A DNA stretch of 64,000 bases from Brachyhypopomus gauderio (Eukaryota; Chordata; Actinopteri; Gymnotiformes; Hypopomidae): the NCBI RefSeq assembly GCF_052324685.1, contig NC_135223.1:22633369-22697368 (forward strand), in the 5' to 3' direction. Positions within the stretch are counted from its first letter, which is position 1. Every line of letters starts with the position of its first letter. The notes under the pieces are model-generated. The model did not search any database and was not told where the DNA came from. It was given only the letters and a program-made list of their open reading frames with translations. Shown one piece after another: positions 27,768 through 40,244 of this stretch. A program made the translations under genes and the position numbers.

Positions 27768-30700
27768 ATGGATCAGTCTGCAGCGATCCAAGAGACTCTG
27801 GATGACGGAGAAAACTGTATAATAGTATCCTACTTTAATTGTGGAAAAATAAGCATTTTATCCACTGTTTTCGCTTGACTGTGGTTAGCTGGTTAGCTAG
27901 ATGCAACATTCATCAGTAAGGATATTACATTCGACCACATCATCAAAATGCAGGCCGAGGTTTTGACCTCAAGAATTTTAAATAAGAGTCCACACACGCG
28001 TAGACTTTAGCAGTGTAATGCATTAAATGCTGCGCACAATTTGTCGTTGAAATCTTTCTGTTTTCGTCCGAATAAGGTGCTCAACTTTCTTTAGGTTTCT
28101 GTATTCGGAGCACGCCCACGAGGATGCACTTAAGTTTAGTGTCAATCGTGAGCTGTGTTGCAGGACTCGTCCACAAGGGGTCGCTGTTGTACACCATTTC
28201 ACGCCTTCCGTTAATTCCATTAACTATGTTACTAGAAGACATCAAGTAATAATCTTTTGTTGCGGGGGAGGGGGTTGTGAACGTAAATATATCCTTAACA
28301 AAGTACTGTAAACAGGCTGTCCAATGTCTTCTCCTGCTGGACAATATGACGGAAAGCAGGATTCTGGGTCTGGTGAAACATCTCAAGGAGCATGCGTAAG
28401 ACTAGTCTTCTGAAATGAATGCACGTTCTGTTAAGTTAGGGAAAACTGATAATAACTGGTATGGTTGAACGCTAATACCAAGTAAAAATATTTAATTTTA
28501 GAAGTGTAGTATGATGTAATATTACTTAATACCAGAGACATTTGCAAATACACATAGTGAAAGGGTTTTGTGACTCTTCTGTGCAACATGTTTGATTTAC
28601 TTCTTTACTTTTAGTGGGCTTTTTGCATGAGATTGCAGTTTCTGAGTACATTAGTACAACTACCAGCCCAGTAGTTTGACTGATATTGGTAATAGTTGTC
28701 TCTTCTTTAGGGTAGTTACTTGGTTTAATCCAAATGTTGAAATTTTAAATCAATATCCAAAGACTTTACAGCTTAAAAATTATCTTTAAAATTGTTGAAA
28801 TGTAGGTGATGTCCGTGTTTTAATGGCTACTGTAGGAAGCTGCTTACCAGAGCTCACAAACACAGAGGACTTATTTATTTTTGTACTTGTGTAGAGTACA
28901 TCACCTATTTCCTTTCTCCTTCAGGTTATTCTTATTTACTCACAGAAGAATGGCAATCACTGGTAATGATGTGACACTGCAGGAAATAATTCCCATTTCC
29001 TATGACTTTGCTGTTGTTGAAGGTAAGCCTGAACAGTTCTGTTTATATGACATGAACGTTCTGTTTAGCAAAAATCCAGAGTAAGGAAAGTACATTTATC
29101 ATAACTAGCTGACTTGATAGTTCAAACTCTTTTTTTTTATATATATTCTGGCATGTTCTGGCACAACTTTGTGTTATGAAGACACACACACACTAGTGAT
29201 TACTAGGGGGCTGTGGATCACACGTGCCCAGAGCGGTGGGCAGCCCTAGCCCGGCGCCCGGGGAGCAGATGGGGTTAGGTGCCTTGCTCAAGGGCACCTC
29301 AGTCATGGCCTGTCTGGGAATCGAACCCACGACCCTCCGGTCACAAGACCAGTTCCCTAACCGCCAGGCCATGACTGCCCCGACAGACAATAATACATGG
29401 GAAAAGTATAAAAAATTTGTTTTGGCATAACCATAAATAACTGAAATGCCCTGGATTTTCAGTCTGAACATTTTGGTCTAAAAGGATCACTCACTCTTAT
29501 TTTGTCTCTCTCTTCCTTTCCAGTATCCTCTCCAGATGAGCTTGCTGTTGTTGGTGAGTGTGCCTTCCTTCCACCATTTGAAATCTGAATAAACCCCAAA
29601 CTTGTTGGATTACCTTTAAAGAATATAATGAGACGTCTGTATGTCCATGTGCTATATTAGGTGCAGATACTCGAGTGCGGTTAACAATCCTTAATGAGGA
29701 GATGGAGTTCAAGTTACCGTTCGGCTCCCACACACGTCTCTTCCTTGGTGAAGTTAACAAAGCCTGGTGTGGTAAAAGTTCCCTCTCTTCTATTTCTCAA
29801 AGATCTTTATTGTTGTCCTTTATCTGTGTATGTATGTCCTTAAAACATTTTCAGAATGTTAAGAATGGAACTATGAGGTCAGTTCAACATTTACTAGATG
29901 ATGGGATATATATTTTAAAGTTCTTTATATAAAAACATACCCAACCTAAAAGCCAACGATACAGCTGACTTGTATAGTATGATGGGTTGTTTGATTCATT
30001 GTTCTTTTATTATAAAAGTTGTTCTTTTCTTCTTTTAGCGAATAATGACTGAGTCTATTCAACTGAAACAAACAGTTGTAAAATCAAAAGGCTACTCTCG
30101 CTCTCAGTCAAATGGCCTCTCAGACAGAAGCCAAATGTGTCATTGACTTGCTAAGACCAAAATGAAGACCAAAAGAGTCAGACAGTGGGGGAAGGGTGAG
30201 AATATAGGGAGGGCGGAGTTTGTTTGTTTTGTTTTGTTTTTTGTATGTATGTGTGTGTCTTTGTCTTAGAGCTGAATGTGGAGTTGTCTGAACTGAAATC
30301 CTTTGTTTCCTGTAATAGGCATACAGATTTTGTGAGATTTATTTACACTGAATGCTAAATAGTTCATGAATGCTGAAACTAAAGCATATAGCAGAACATT
30401 TTTTTCCTGTTAGTACTTGACAAGATAAGGATATTGTTGTATAGCAACAAGCGCACGGTGATGGAGAGTGTGAGCAATCGAGCAAATGCTTTTATTTCCA
30501 GAAAGAATATGAAGAACTTGCAAGGTAAGCATCAGCAACGGTCTGTCGAAGGAACATGTGGTTGAACTGAAACACCAGTTAGACTCTTTGAAGAAAGGAA
30601 GTTCTTGTCTAAGTGTGAGAACAAAAAATTTAAAAGAGTGAGTAAGACAGTTTCTCTCTCAGTAATATGACGAGTTTGAACAATGATTTTTACAACAACG

Positions 30701-33700
30701 TTCTGCTGTCTTCCGTATTTTTTATTTTTTTGTCAAGTCTTAACCAGTTCTACATTTCCTTAACACTGTATTTAGAACCAGTTCTTCAATTGTAAGAGAA
30801 CTCAAACTTTTTCCTTTCTATAATACTAAAGAGATAATAGGTGCTTTTGTTATATTAATAATAAGGTTGTTATAAACAGGTAGACATGTCACTGTTATTT
30901 TAAGGAATGTCTTAAATGCTGAAAAAGCTGATTTTATTAATAATAAAAACATGTTATTCAGTAGTTAGCTTTGAATGCTTACTAATAATTAAGGCCACAC
31001 TTTCAGGGGAGAGGCAAGTTTGCAGGTAGGTTTGACAGGGCTCCTATAATTACCCAAAGGTCTGTACAACTGCAAACAACTGACAATATGTGCTGTAATG
31101 GGGGGCGAAGCTCTCCAGCAGTATGAGGTACTGAATGTTTTTGAAGGCTGGGCTAGATCTTGAAAGCAAATCCTGAATCCCCTCTGATCCCATGTCTCCT
31201 TTGATATAAACGTCCTTTGATTTTTTTTCCCCCATCTTTATTCTTTTAGATGTCTGTGAGCAGTACCCAGAGGCCCCGAAATTTGACTGGCTTACCAAGT
31301 ACCAGAAAAATTCTAAAGGGCCTGGATTAGTACCACCCACTGCAGCGTCAGTTAGCAAGATAAACAAAAGAGGTAAGTGCTACCTTAAGTGTAATTTAGC
31401 ACTAGTTATAATAATAAGGCTAAAAAATTTTTTTAATCTGCATCTGAAACTACAAGGCTGTTATACTAAATGTAAATGCTAATGCAAAAAACCATTGAAT
31501 ACTGCAGTATTACTCACTGCTTAAAGTAGGTTCTGTTTCTCATTGCATATAATTCTGTGTGACTCTTGGATTGATTAAGTTAAAAATGTTGTGGCTGTGT
31601 TAACTGGTCACACTAAGCCCTGCGAAATATTTGTTTTAAACTATACTTTAGTGAAAATATCAGGATTTCCTGTTGGTCACACCAAGTTGTTACTTCACTG
31701 GCTATCTTATGAAAGAGAATGCTATTTACGTCACTATTTGCCCAACCTCCCCCAAGGGAGCAGACCAGTAGATCTGCATACCACACTGTTCTGTTGCACC
31801 ACATCTTTTAAACCTTACAATGAACACTGGCATCCACTTGGACCTAGCCTGAACTGAACGGCCTCGTTATAAATAAGTCAATACACAAACCATTGAACTT
31901 TGGCCAAAGCTGTTTCAAGCTTACATTCATAAAATGGATGTGAAGGCCATTGTGCTTACCATTTAGCTTATTTATTATCATCTGCTTTATTATTGTCTGA
32001 AATTTATTTTAACTGCTTGGAGTGTTTAATGTTTTAGGAACTTGAATGTTTAGCATGAACTTGTGGACTTGGTTGTACTTGAGATTTACTTTAATTCCTG
32101 GAGTGATTTTTATAAAAGTATAATTCAAGGGTTTGTAAGCAGTAGTAGTAGTAGTGCTGGCATAACAATATTATCAACAGTAATATTAAGAATATTGTTG
32201 TTATTAACAATAACAATGTAAAGTTTCGAGCCTGTATTTCAAACTTGATAGTTTTTTCACGTTATGATAAACGCTTTGCTTTTTTAAATCTGACGATCGA
32301 TTACGCAGGTCTGCAGGTGCACTTTGCTCGCGCTCGAGCTACCGAGTCCTGACTGAAGTACTGACTCGAGTAGCTAGGTGGCCGTGTAGGTCACAGATAG
32401 CTCGGATCCGTCGCTGAGACGGGTCGTTAGCCAGCTAGCCTGCTAGATAGCGCTCTTCATCAATCTCTCCCAGCATGCCAGCGGGATCAGATGGAGATGT
32501 CTGATGGTGGCAGATTTATTGGTGAGGAGTCTGGTGTGTGTGCTAAATATAAGTTAATCATCTTAAAACGTCGTATACCTTACGGATTTGCTGTGGATTG
32601 CTGTAGGTTGGCGTTAATTTTGATGAGCTAGCCAAGCTAACTTGTTGGCTGACTGTGTTTAATGGCGCTGAGTGACATGGCGAGTGTGTGGAGGATGAAG
32701 ACGGTGAGACACCGTGAATTCACAAACGTCCATTCAAATAAGATTTAATTTTTATTTCAGATACATTTAACCTATGTAAGATAACCAATTTGGCTGGCTA
32801 GCTGGGACATGGCCACTAATACCGGCGAGTACTCCCCATACTAATGAAGGTACTGCTGCCTGAACACATTAATACAGATGTGTGAGCAGATTTCAGGGGA
32901 AACTAGTGGGGATGTAGATTAGTTTAACTTTAGTTTAACTTGGGGAACCACGTCTAATTCATAGTTTCCCAGTATTGAGTGGTGAGACTGTGTCTTTCTA
33001 TTCTGTTTAGTAACCTGTGCTATTTGTCGCTTCTAGTAGGTATATAATATATTTGTTTAAGTTTATATGTATATTATATATATGTATTTAAGTTTTAGTT
33101 GGTATTTGTGATTTGTTTGTAAAGGTGCCCTGCTGTGGGTTACTTTCTCAAGCATTCAGTGGGGAGTGTCTTGTGTTCCTGTAGTTTCCCATTTCCTGTG
33201 AGTTCTGAGTGTACAGCCACACGATAACTATCATGGTGCTTTGACCACGTCTGTGTCTCCTTGCAAACATGTAAACGTGAAGGTGGTGAAGGCGTTGAAA
33301 ATGCAGAGCAGCAGACATGTAGTTCCTGAAATTGTTAAATACAAACTTGTCAGACATCAAGTTTTAAGTATTTTTGTCATTTGCATATCTCTATTGCATT
33401 TCCTGCATTAAAATTCTCAGGGTAGGTCTCATCATATACATATTATGAAGTAGTAAGAAGAAATTAATTTAGCAAAAAGCATTTAAATATAAATATGTAT
33501 CTATATGTATGTGTTTTTTAAGACCTAAGATGTATATAAGAAAAAAGCTGCATACATAAAAGAAGAACTGTTGGTGTAATTTAGTGTCTTGAACTTCAGC
33601 TTGTGTGGTTTCCTGTTACCAGCTTCAAGCTTGTGCGCTGTGTAAGAGTTGATTTGTGAATAACTGCTGTCCGTCATGTCTGATCTGATATCAATGTTTG

Positions 33701-36700
33701 CTATTCACTGATTCCTCTCTTTACCACAGAGGGACGGCCAAGTGCTAACAATAGAGGACACAAGGAGGACAAACACCTGAATACCAGCACAGAAAGGTCC
33801 AGAGAAGATGGAAGGTGGGTCAAATTAAGTTTCACCTGAGCTCACCACTCTTATGCTCCACCTTTAAGCAAACGACAGAACTGTCTTGTCGTATTGGCTG
33901 GTGCTAGTTCAAATATCTGATGTTTGTTTCTAAAGTGTTTGCACCCAGAAGGCATTTAGAGTGTATCAAGACTTATCTTGTATCATCACTTTTTAGTGCT
34001 TTGAAGTCTACATAAAAAAAATAAGGCAATTCAGGCACATACGCTTAATCAGATAATGCAGTGTATGGGAGAAAGAAGGAGTGTCTTATCTGACCTACAC
34101 CCTAAACTGATAACAGTAAATCTGTAGTTACCACTGACGTCTAAAAGTCATATACAGCCATGTACAGGTTTGCTTGTTATTGTTTTCTAACTGTATGAAA
34201 CCAAAAGTATATTTTTCATACATTGTCCAAGGTGTATTTCGAGATTGGTTCGAGACTTTTTACTGATGAAATGCTACTCCCTGTTCTTTATGACTATTAT
34301 CTTTACAGTGGCCAGGGGACAGTGAAGAGTGAGGGGAGAAATGAGCTGGTTCGTTCATCCAGACACACGGTTTCCAACAAAGCCCAGATGCTCACCATGC
34401 CGCAGTTTGGACTACGAGACAACCTAATCAAGTGTGAACTCCTCAAAAATGAGGAAGCGTACACGTATATTCAGAACTTCAAGTAAGATTTTTGTCTACT
34501 TTAGCAGTCAGTTGAGCAAGAGGTCTGACGTATTCGTTTAGTCCATGCCGATATTTCTAATTTCCTAGGACTGTTTTGAAGATAACCTCAGTGTGTGATT
34601 CATTAAAAGATCGAAATAACCACTAAGCTATAAAATGTTTGTCAATAGTCATTTATGTTCCTAGTAAAGCATATTTTTTGTATGTCTTTTTTATGCATTT
34701 GACCTACCAGACAAATTAGGCTACTGTTGTTGAATTGTCAGCATTTCCCCATATGGGATGAAATTGTTTTATGCTAAAATTGATTTGCATACAAAATGTA
34801 TTAAAGGAAAGGTGAAAATGAAATTGCTGACTGTACACCTCATCAGCCCAAAGAGTACACATTAAAGCATGCTATCTCTTAGTAAAAGCTCACCACCACT
34901 GCTGGCCTTTTATTATTTAGGTGGTAATTAAACTATCATCAGCGCAGCAGTGACATGGTAGTAGCAAGGTAGTTGATGGTGAAATGGTACAAGTGTCAGC
35001 TTTAGCAGTGCAGCTGGGGTAATGGTGTGTTACTGTTACAGCTGTGTTGAGTATGGTCCATTAGCCAAGATACCCTACCAACATCGTGTTCAACAACTGA
35101 CAAACTATTTGGCAACAGTTTACCTTTATGCTGTAACCAGATACCTGCAAATAGTTTCTAATGAAACATGACTGGTGAATGTGTGTGTTCAATTTCGCAA
35201 TCCTCTCAGCTTTTTCCTGGGCACATACAACGTAAACGGGCAGTCACCAAAGGAGAGTCTACGACCATGGCTGAGCTCCCAACCCCAACCTCCTGACTTC
35301 TACTGCGTGGGGTAGGACCTGTCAATCAATCAATCAAAGTTTATTTGTATAGTGCTTTTAACAACTCAAGTTGTCGCAAAGCAGCTTTACAGGGTTTACA
35401 AGGTTAACAATACTATGGGTCCAGAACCCTAATGAGCAAGCCAAAGGCGACAGTGGCGAGGGCACCTGTCCGTGCATCCACCACACATCTCTGGTGTCTT
35501 TATGTCTGAACACTTAATCCAGCAACTGCATTAAGCTGGGAACGAGGCCGGAATAAGAGCGCAAACAGGAGTGAGGGCGAGGCGCCTCCCCACCCGCGGA
35601 GTCAGTCTGGAGGTGGTGGTGTCCATGTAGCCGTTTGTTTACGTTGTGCGTCTCGAATGTTTTGGTTTTGTGCCACGCCCCACACAGGTGGTGCAGTGTT
35701 GGGTCTCATTCGCCATGTCATCTGCGTGTCATTACGTGGAGCCTCTATAAGCCCATTGTGTTTGTATGGCCGGTTGTTGGTAATGAAAGTTAGTGACTTC
35801 TTTAGTTCCCTTTCGTCTATGCTTGTGTTCCATTTAGTTTCTTTAAATGCTTCAGTTATTTCTCATTTTGTTTATTCACGTTGGCTTCTTTCCTTTGGCG
35901 TGTTCTCCGCCCGTGACTCATGATAGTGATTATGTTCCTTGTTGGATATGATCCTTAGATTCCAGGAGCTGGACCTTAGCAAAGAGGCATTTTTCTTTGC
36001 TGACACACCGAAGGAGCAGGAGTGGATGAAGGCTGTGTCTGAGGGCCTCCACCCAGACGCCAAGTATGCTTTAGTAAGGACTTCTTTTTTTTTATTTAAT
36101 TTTATTTTTTTTACCATAAACTTGAGTTATCATCACAGAGACGTTTAGTTTTCTTGAGTGCTCCACGAACATTACATTGCAGAACATTAATAGAATTGTG
36201 ATTTTTCATGTAGTGGAGTAATGTCTGCATTAAGTACTTAACCAAGGCCATCGGTAGCTGTGTGAATGCTTAGCTGTTATTTTCGCTGGTGGACCATTTA
36301 ATGGGAGCCTTGTGTTGGCAGCCATTGACCTCCATGCTGTGTGTGGTAGGTGAAGGTGGTGCGACTGGTAGGGATCATGCTGCTGTTCTACGTGAAGGAG
36401 AAGCACGCCAGCTACATCTCCGAGTTGGAGGCCGAGACCGTGGGTACAGGAATCATGGGTAGAATGGTGAGGTGACCGTCACGTTACCAACATGAAGTGA
36501 CTTAATGTCTTGTTCAGGGCTCAGTGGCCGTTCAGATCTTGTCTTTTCAAATCGTGTTTTGAGTCGCCTACAAAAAACAAATTAGATAGATAGATATGAT
36601 GTAAACGTATATAAATGGTTCATACTCCTGTTCTTTCAGAAGCACTTTGCTTGCACAGCAGATGAGACCTCTGTCTAAAACAAATCAGGATTACATTTTT

Positions 36701-39700
36701 TGCGGTATCACCTTGCCCTGTGGTCAAAATCCAATACAGGCAGAATTGATCGGTGCGGCTTGTACTGTGAATATCGTCTCACGAGTACAGGCTGTTTCAC
36801 TCGGTTCTGTTACTGCTTTAATTTTGACAACTTTGTCAAGTGCAGCCCAAGAGCCCCGTGGCACCGCACAGTGTAATAATAAACTTCACCTCCACGAGTG
36901 GAAAAGAGGGACAACTTCACAGATTCTGCTCTTGCGCTGATTCAGTGAGAAGATTATAAATGTGGTCTCCACATCTGAATGTCATGATTCAACTCTCAGG
37001 GTAACAAAGGTGCCGTTGCGATTCGCTTCCAATTCCACAACTCTGACATCTGCGTGGTGAACTCCCACCTGGCTGCACATATAGAGGAGTTTGAACGACG
37101 CAACCAGGACTACAAGGACATCTGCAGCAGACTGGTGTTCAGACAGCACGACCCCACACTTCCACACCTCACCATCCTGAAGCACAGGTAACCTCACAGC
37201 ACGACCCCACACTTCCACACCTCACCATCCTGAAGCACAGGTAACCTCACAGCACGACCCCACACTTCCACACCTCACCATCCTGAAGCACAGGTAACCT
37301 CACAGCACAACCCCACACTTCCACACCTCACCATCCTGAAGCACAGGTAACCTCACCATAAATACTTTCCGGCCTAAAGCAATGAGTACAAATGGTGGGA
37401 TTTATGTTTTATGATTTCTTATGCCATGTTCATGTTGGCTGTGTGAGGTTTTGCCATTTATTTATTTCTTTAACCCTAACATTCTGTCTGCAGTGTTGTC
37501 CTGTGGCTAGGGGATTTGAATTACCGAATTAGTGAACTGGATGTTGAATATGTGAAGGACCTTATACTGAAAAATGATTTTGAAACTCTTCACAATTATG
37601 ACCAGGTAGGACTAATTTTATTTATTTATTCTTTTCCCTTGGGGACACGATTAAGAGTGATGGGATGTTTTTGAACATGGTACACAATAATGTCTGTGTA
37701 TGTTTCAGTTGAAGAGGCAAATGGATGAAGAAACTGTGTTTGTGGGATTTATGGAGGGAGAGATTGAATTTCAGCCAACATACAAGTATGACACTGGTTC
37801 AGACTCCTGGGACACCAGGTAAAAGTTTCAGTAAAGTAGAGCTTCAGTGGATGTCATGCCAGCTGTTTTTCTTTCTTTAGTTGCCATTAACTTTAAATGT
37901 GTCAGCTAATATTCTGTCTGTGTGTGTGTGTGTGGATGGGATGGCTGTTTGATATGCATATGTAAAGTGAGAAGTGTCGTGTCCCGGCCTGGTGCGATCG
38001 CATCCTATGGAGAGGGAAGAATGTCGTCCAGCATTATTACAAAAGTCACATGACCCTGAAAACCAGCGACCACAAGCCCGTCAGTTCTCTGCTGGAGATC
38101 GGGGTGGGAGACCCGGCCTCGCCTTGCACTCTCTGCTCAGAGCTCTTTCAGCTCAAGGCACTGCATAACATCACTCACTGTTTTTTATAGATCAAAGTGG
38201 TGAACGAGGAGGCTTATAAAAAGACGTTTGAGGATATAGTGCGCTCCCTGGACAAACTAGAGAATGAATGCATTCCATCCGTGTCTGTGTCTCAGACTGA
38301 GGTGAGAGTAAAACAGTGAAACAGAGTCTCCTGCAGATCTCACATGACTTTCATGAGTCCAGCATGTGAATGACTCGTTAGCTCTCAGACAAATACAGAA
38401 CAGAAAATAAATGTTTTGATTTTTTTTTTTTTTTTTTGGGTCGTGTCTGTAATGACATTATTTTCTGGCAATTGCTCTTCTTCAAATGTGTTTCCTTCAG
38501 TTCTACTTCAAGGATGTCAAGTACATGCAGCATCGATCTGAGACTCTAAGGCTTCACAATGATGGTCAGGTGCCGTGTCAGTTTGAGTTCATCCAGAAGC
38601 TGGACGAGCCAGCCTACTGTAAGCCCTGGCTCACTGCCAACCCAGCCAAGAGCTTTCTTGCCCAAGGTCAGTACAGCGTCTCTGCAAATCCAGACGAATC
38701 ACCGGTTAGTGGATGTTTACAGTTCTTGAAGAAAGCAAATATAGTGTAATTCGTTGTTCTGTTGGATCTTCTCATCAAAAGTGTTTACTACTATTTTTCA
38801 ATCTTGCACTCGGTCCATGTCTGATCGGTACATCCGCTTAAAATATACATAAATTACTTAAGTGTCAGACATTTACCAACAATACACTGTAACCATCCTC
38901 ATCAGCACAGGATTATGTGAACAGTCGTGGGTACCATCTGTTGTGCTGCTAAACCAAAACGCCATAGATACACTTCCAGGAGTACAAGTGTATCTTTCTT
39001 CCTGCACCATCGCAAGATCTCAGTCCAGTAGCGCACCTTTGAGATGTGGTCGAATGGTGGCGTCATGGATGTGCAGCTGACAAATCTGCAGCAACTGCCC
39101 CTAGAAGAAGGCAGAACGGAGCGCAACCCTGTACTGGTCATGTGTACATAATAGTGGTTTAGTGAGTGTATATATGCATAGTTAGAGTTCTTCCTGTGTC
39201 TGTAGGAGCCAGCATGGACATTGATCTGGAGGTGTTTGTCAACCGCTCCACGGCTCCAGAGCTGAACTCGGGTCAGCAGCAACTTGAGGACATTTTAGTG
39301 CTGCACCTGGACAGGGGCAAGGACTACTTCATCTCCGTCACGGGCTCCTACCTGCCCAGCTGCTTCGGCTCCTCCATTCACACCCTCTGCCAGATGAGGG
39401 AACCCATTCAGGAAATGCCCCTAGACACCATCCACAGACTGGTGAGTTACACCAGCCGTGATTCGTCAGTTTTTCCATCCTAAAGAACAGGTGGGTGGGT
39501 GGGATGGATTGATTTATGGTGTGGAACAGTAAGTCACACTTTCAGTTTGGATAGTGTTTCTCAAAAGCAGCTAGAAAAAGGTCACGGCTTATAAAGAAAT
39601 AAAACTTGTGTTGCTAAGAGAATTTGCACAGACAAGCAAGTGTTTTTATTCTGGGTACTGTTCCAAGTAGGCTTTTAGAGGTGTGTTGGTAGGGACATTG

Positions 39701-40179
39701 TGCAGTGGCCTAGAACATTTTGTGATCAGGGTTATTAGCATTGCAAAACAGTGGGCCACCTTGTATTCACCAGAACTAGCTGGAGTACTTGCGTATTTTT
39801 GAGTAGGAATAACTATATTACTCCTGATTATACACTTGCTTCTTTTCATTAGAATAATTGTGCATCAAGCTTATAGTTCAATAAATGTGACCTTGTGGAT
39901 CTAATGTCATCTTATATCTCGTTATAAAGAGTTTAGTATCACCCAGTGAGATGAGTATACCAGAGACTGAAAAGGCTTTAGACATTCCAAAAGAAATATG
40001 GATGATGGTGGACCATCTCTATCGCAATGCCAGCAAACAGGTGAGGAAACCACTCTGGCAATTTGCAGTATGTGTGGTTTTGTGTGGTACAAGAGCTGGT
40101 GGATACTTGAGCTGTTTGCATTTGTTTATTTTTATGTCCTTGAGTACAAAATGCAGTGCCAGTCCTAATATTCCCCTAG

Positions 40180-40244
<65 letters not shown>

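Noticed and set aside
36647-36940. 97-codon + frame inside inpp5b
   Set aside because: It lies wholly in an intron between phase-compatible exons ending 36466 and starting 37000; no recognised motif.
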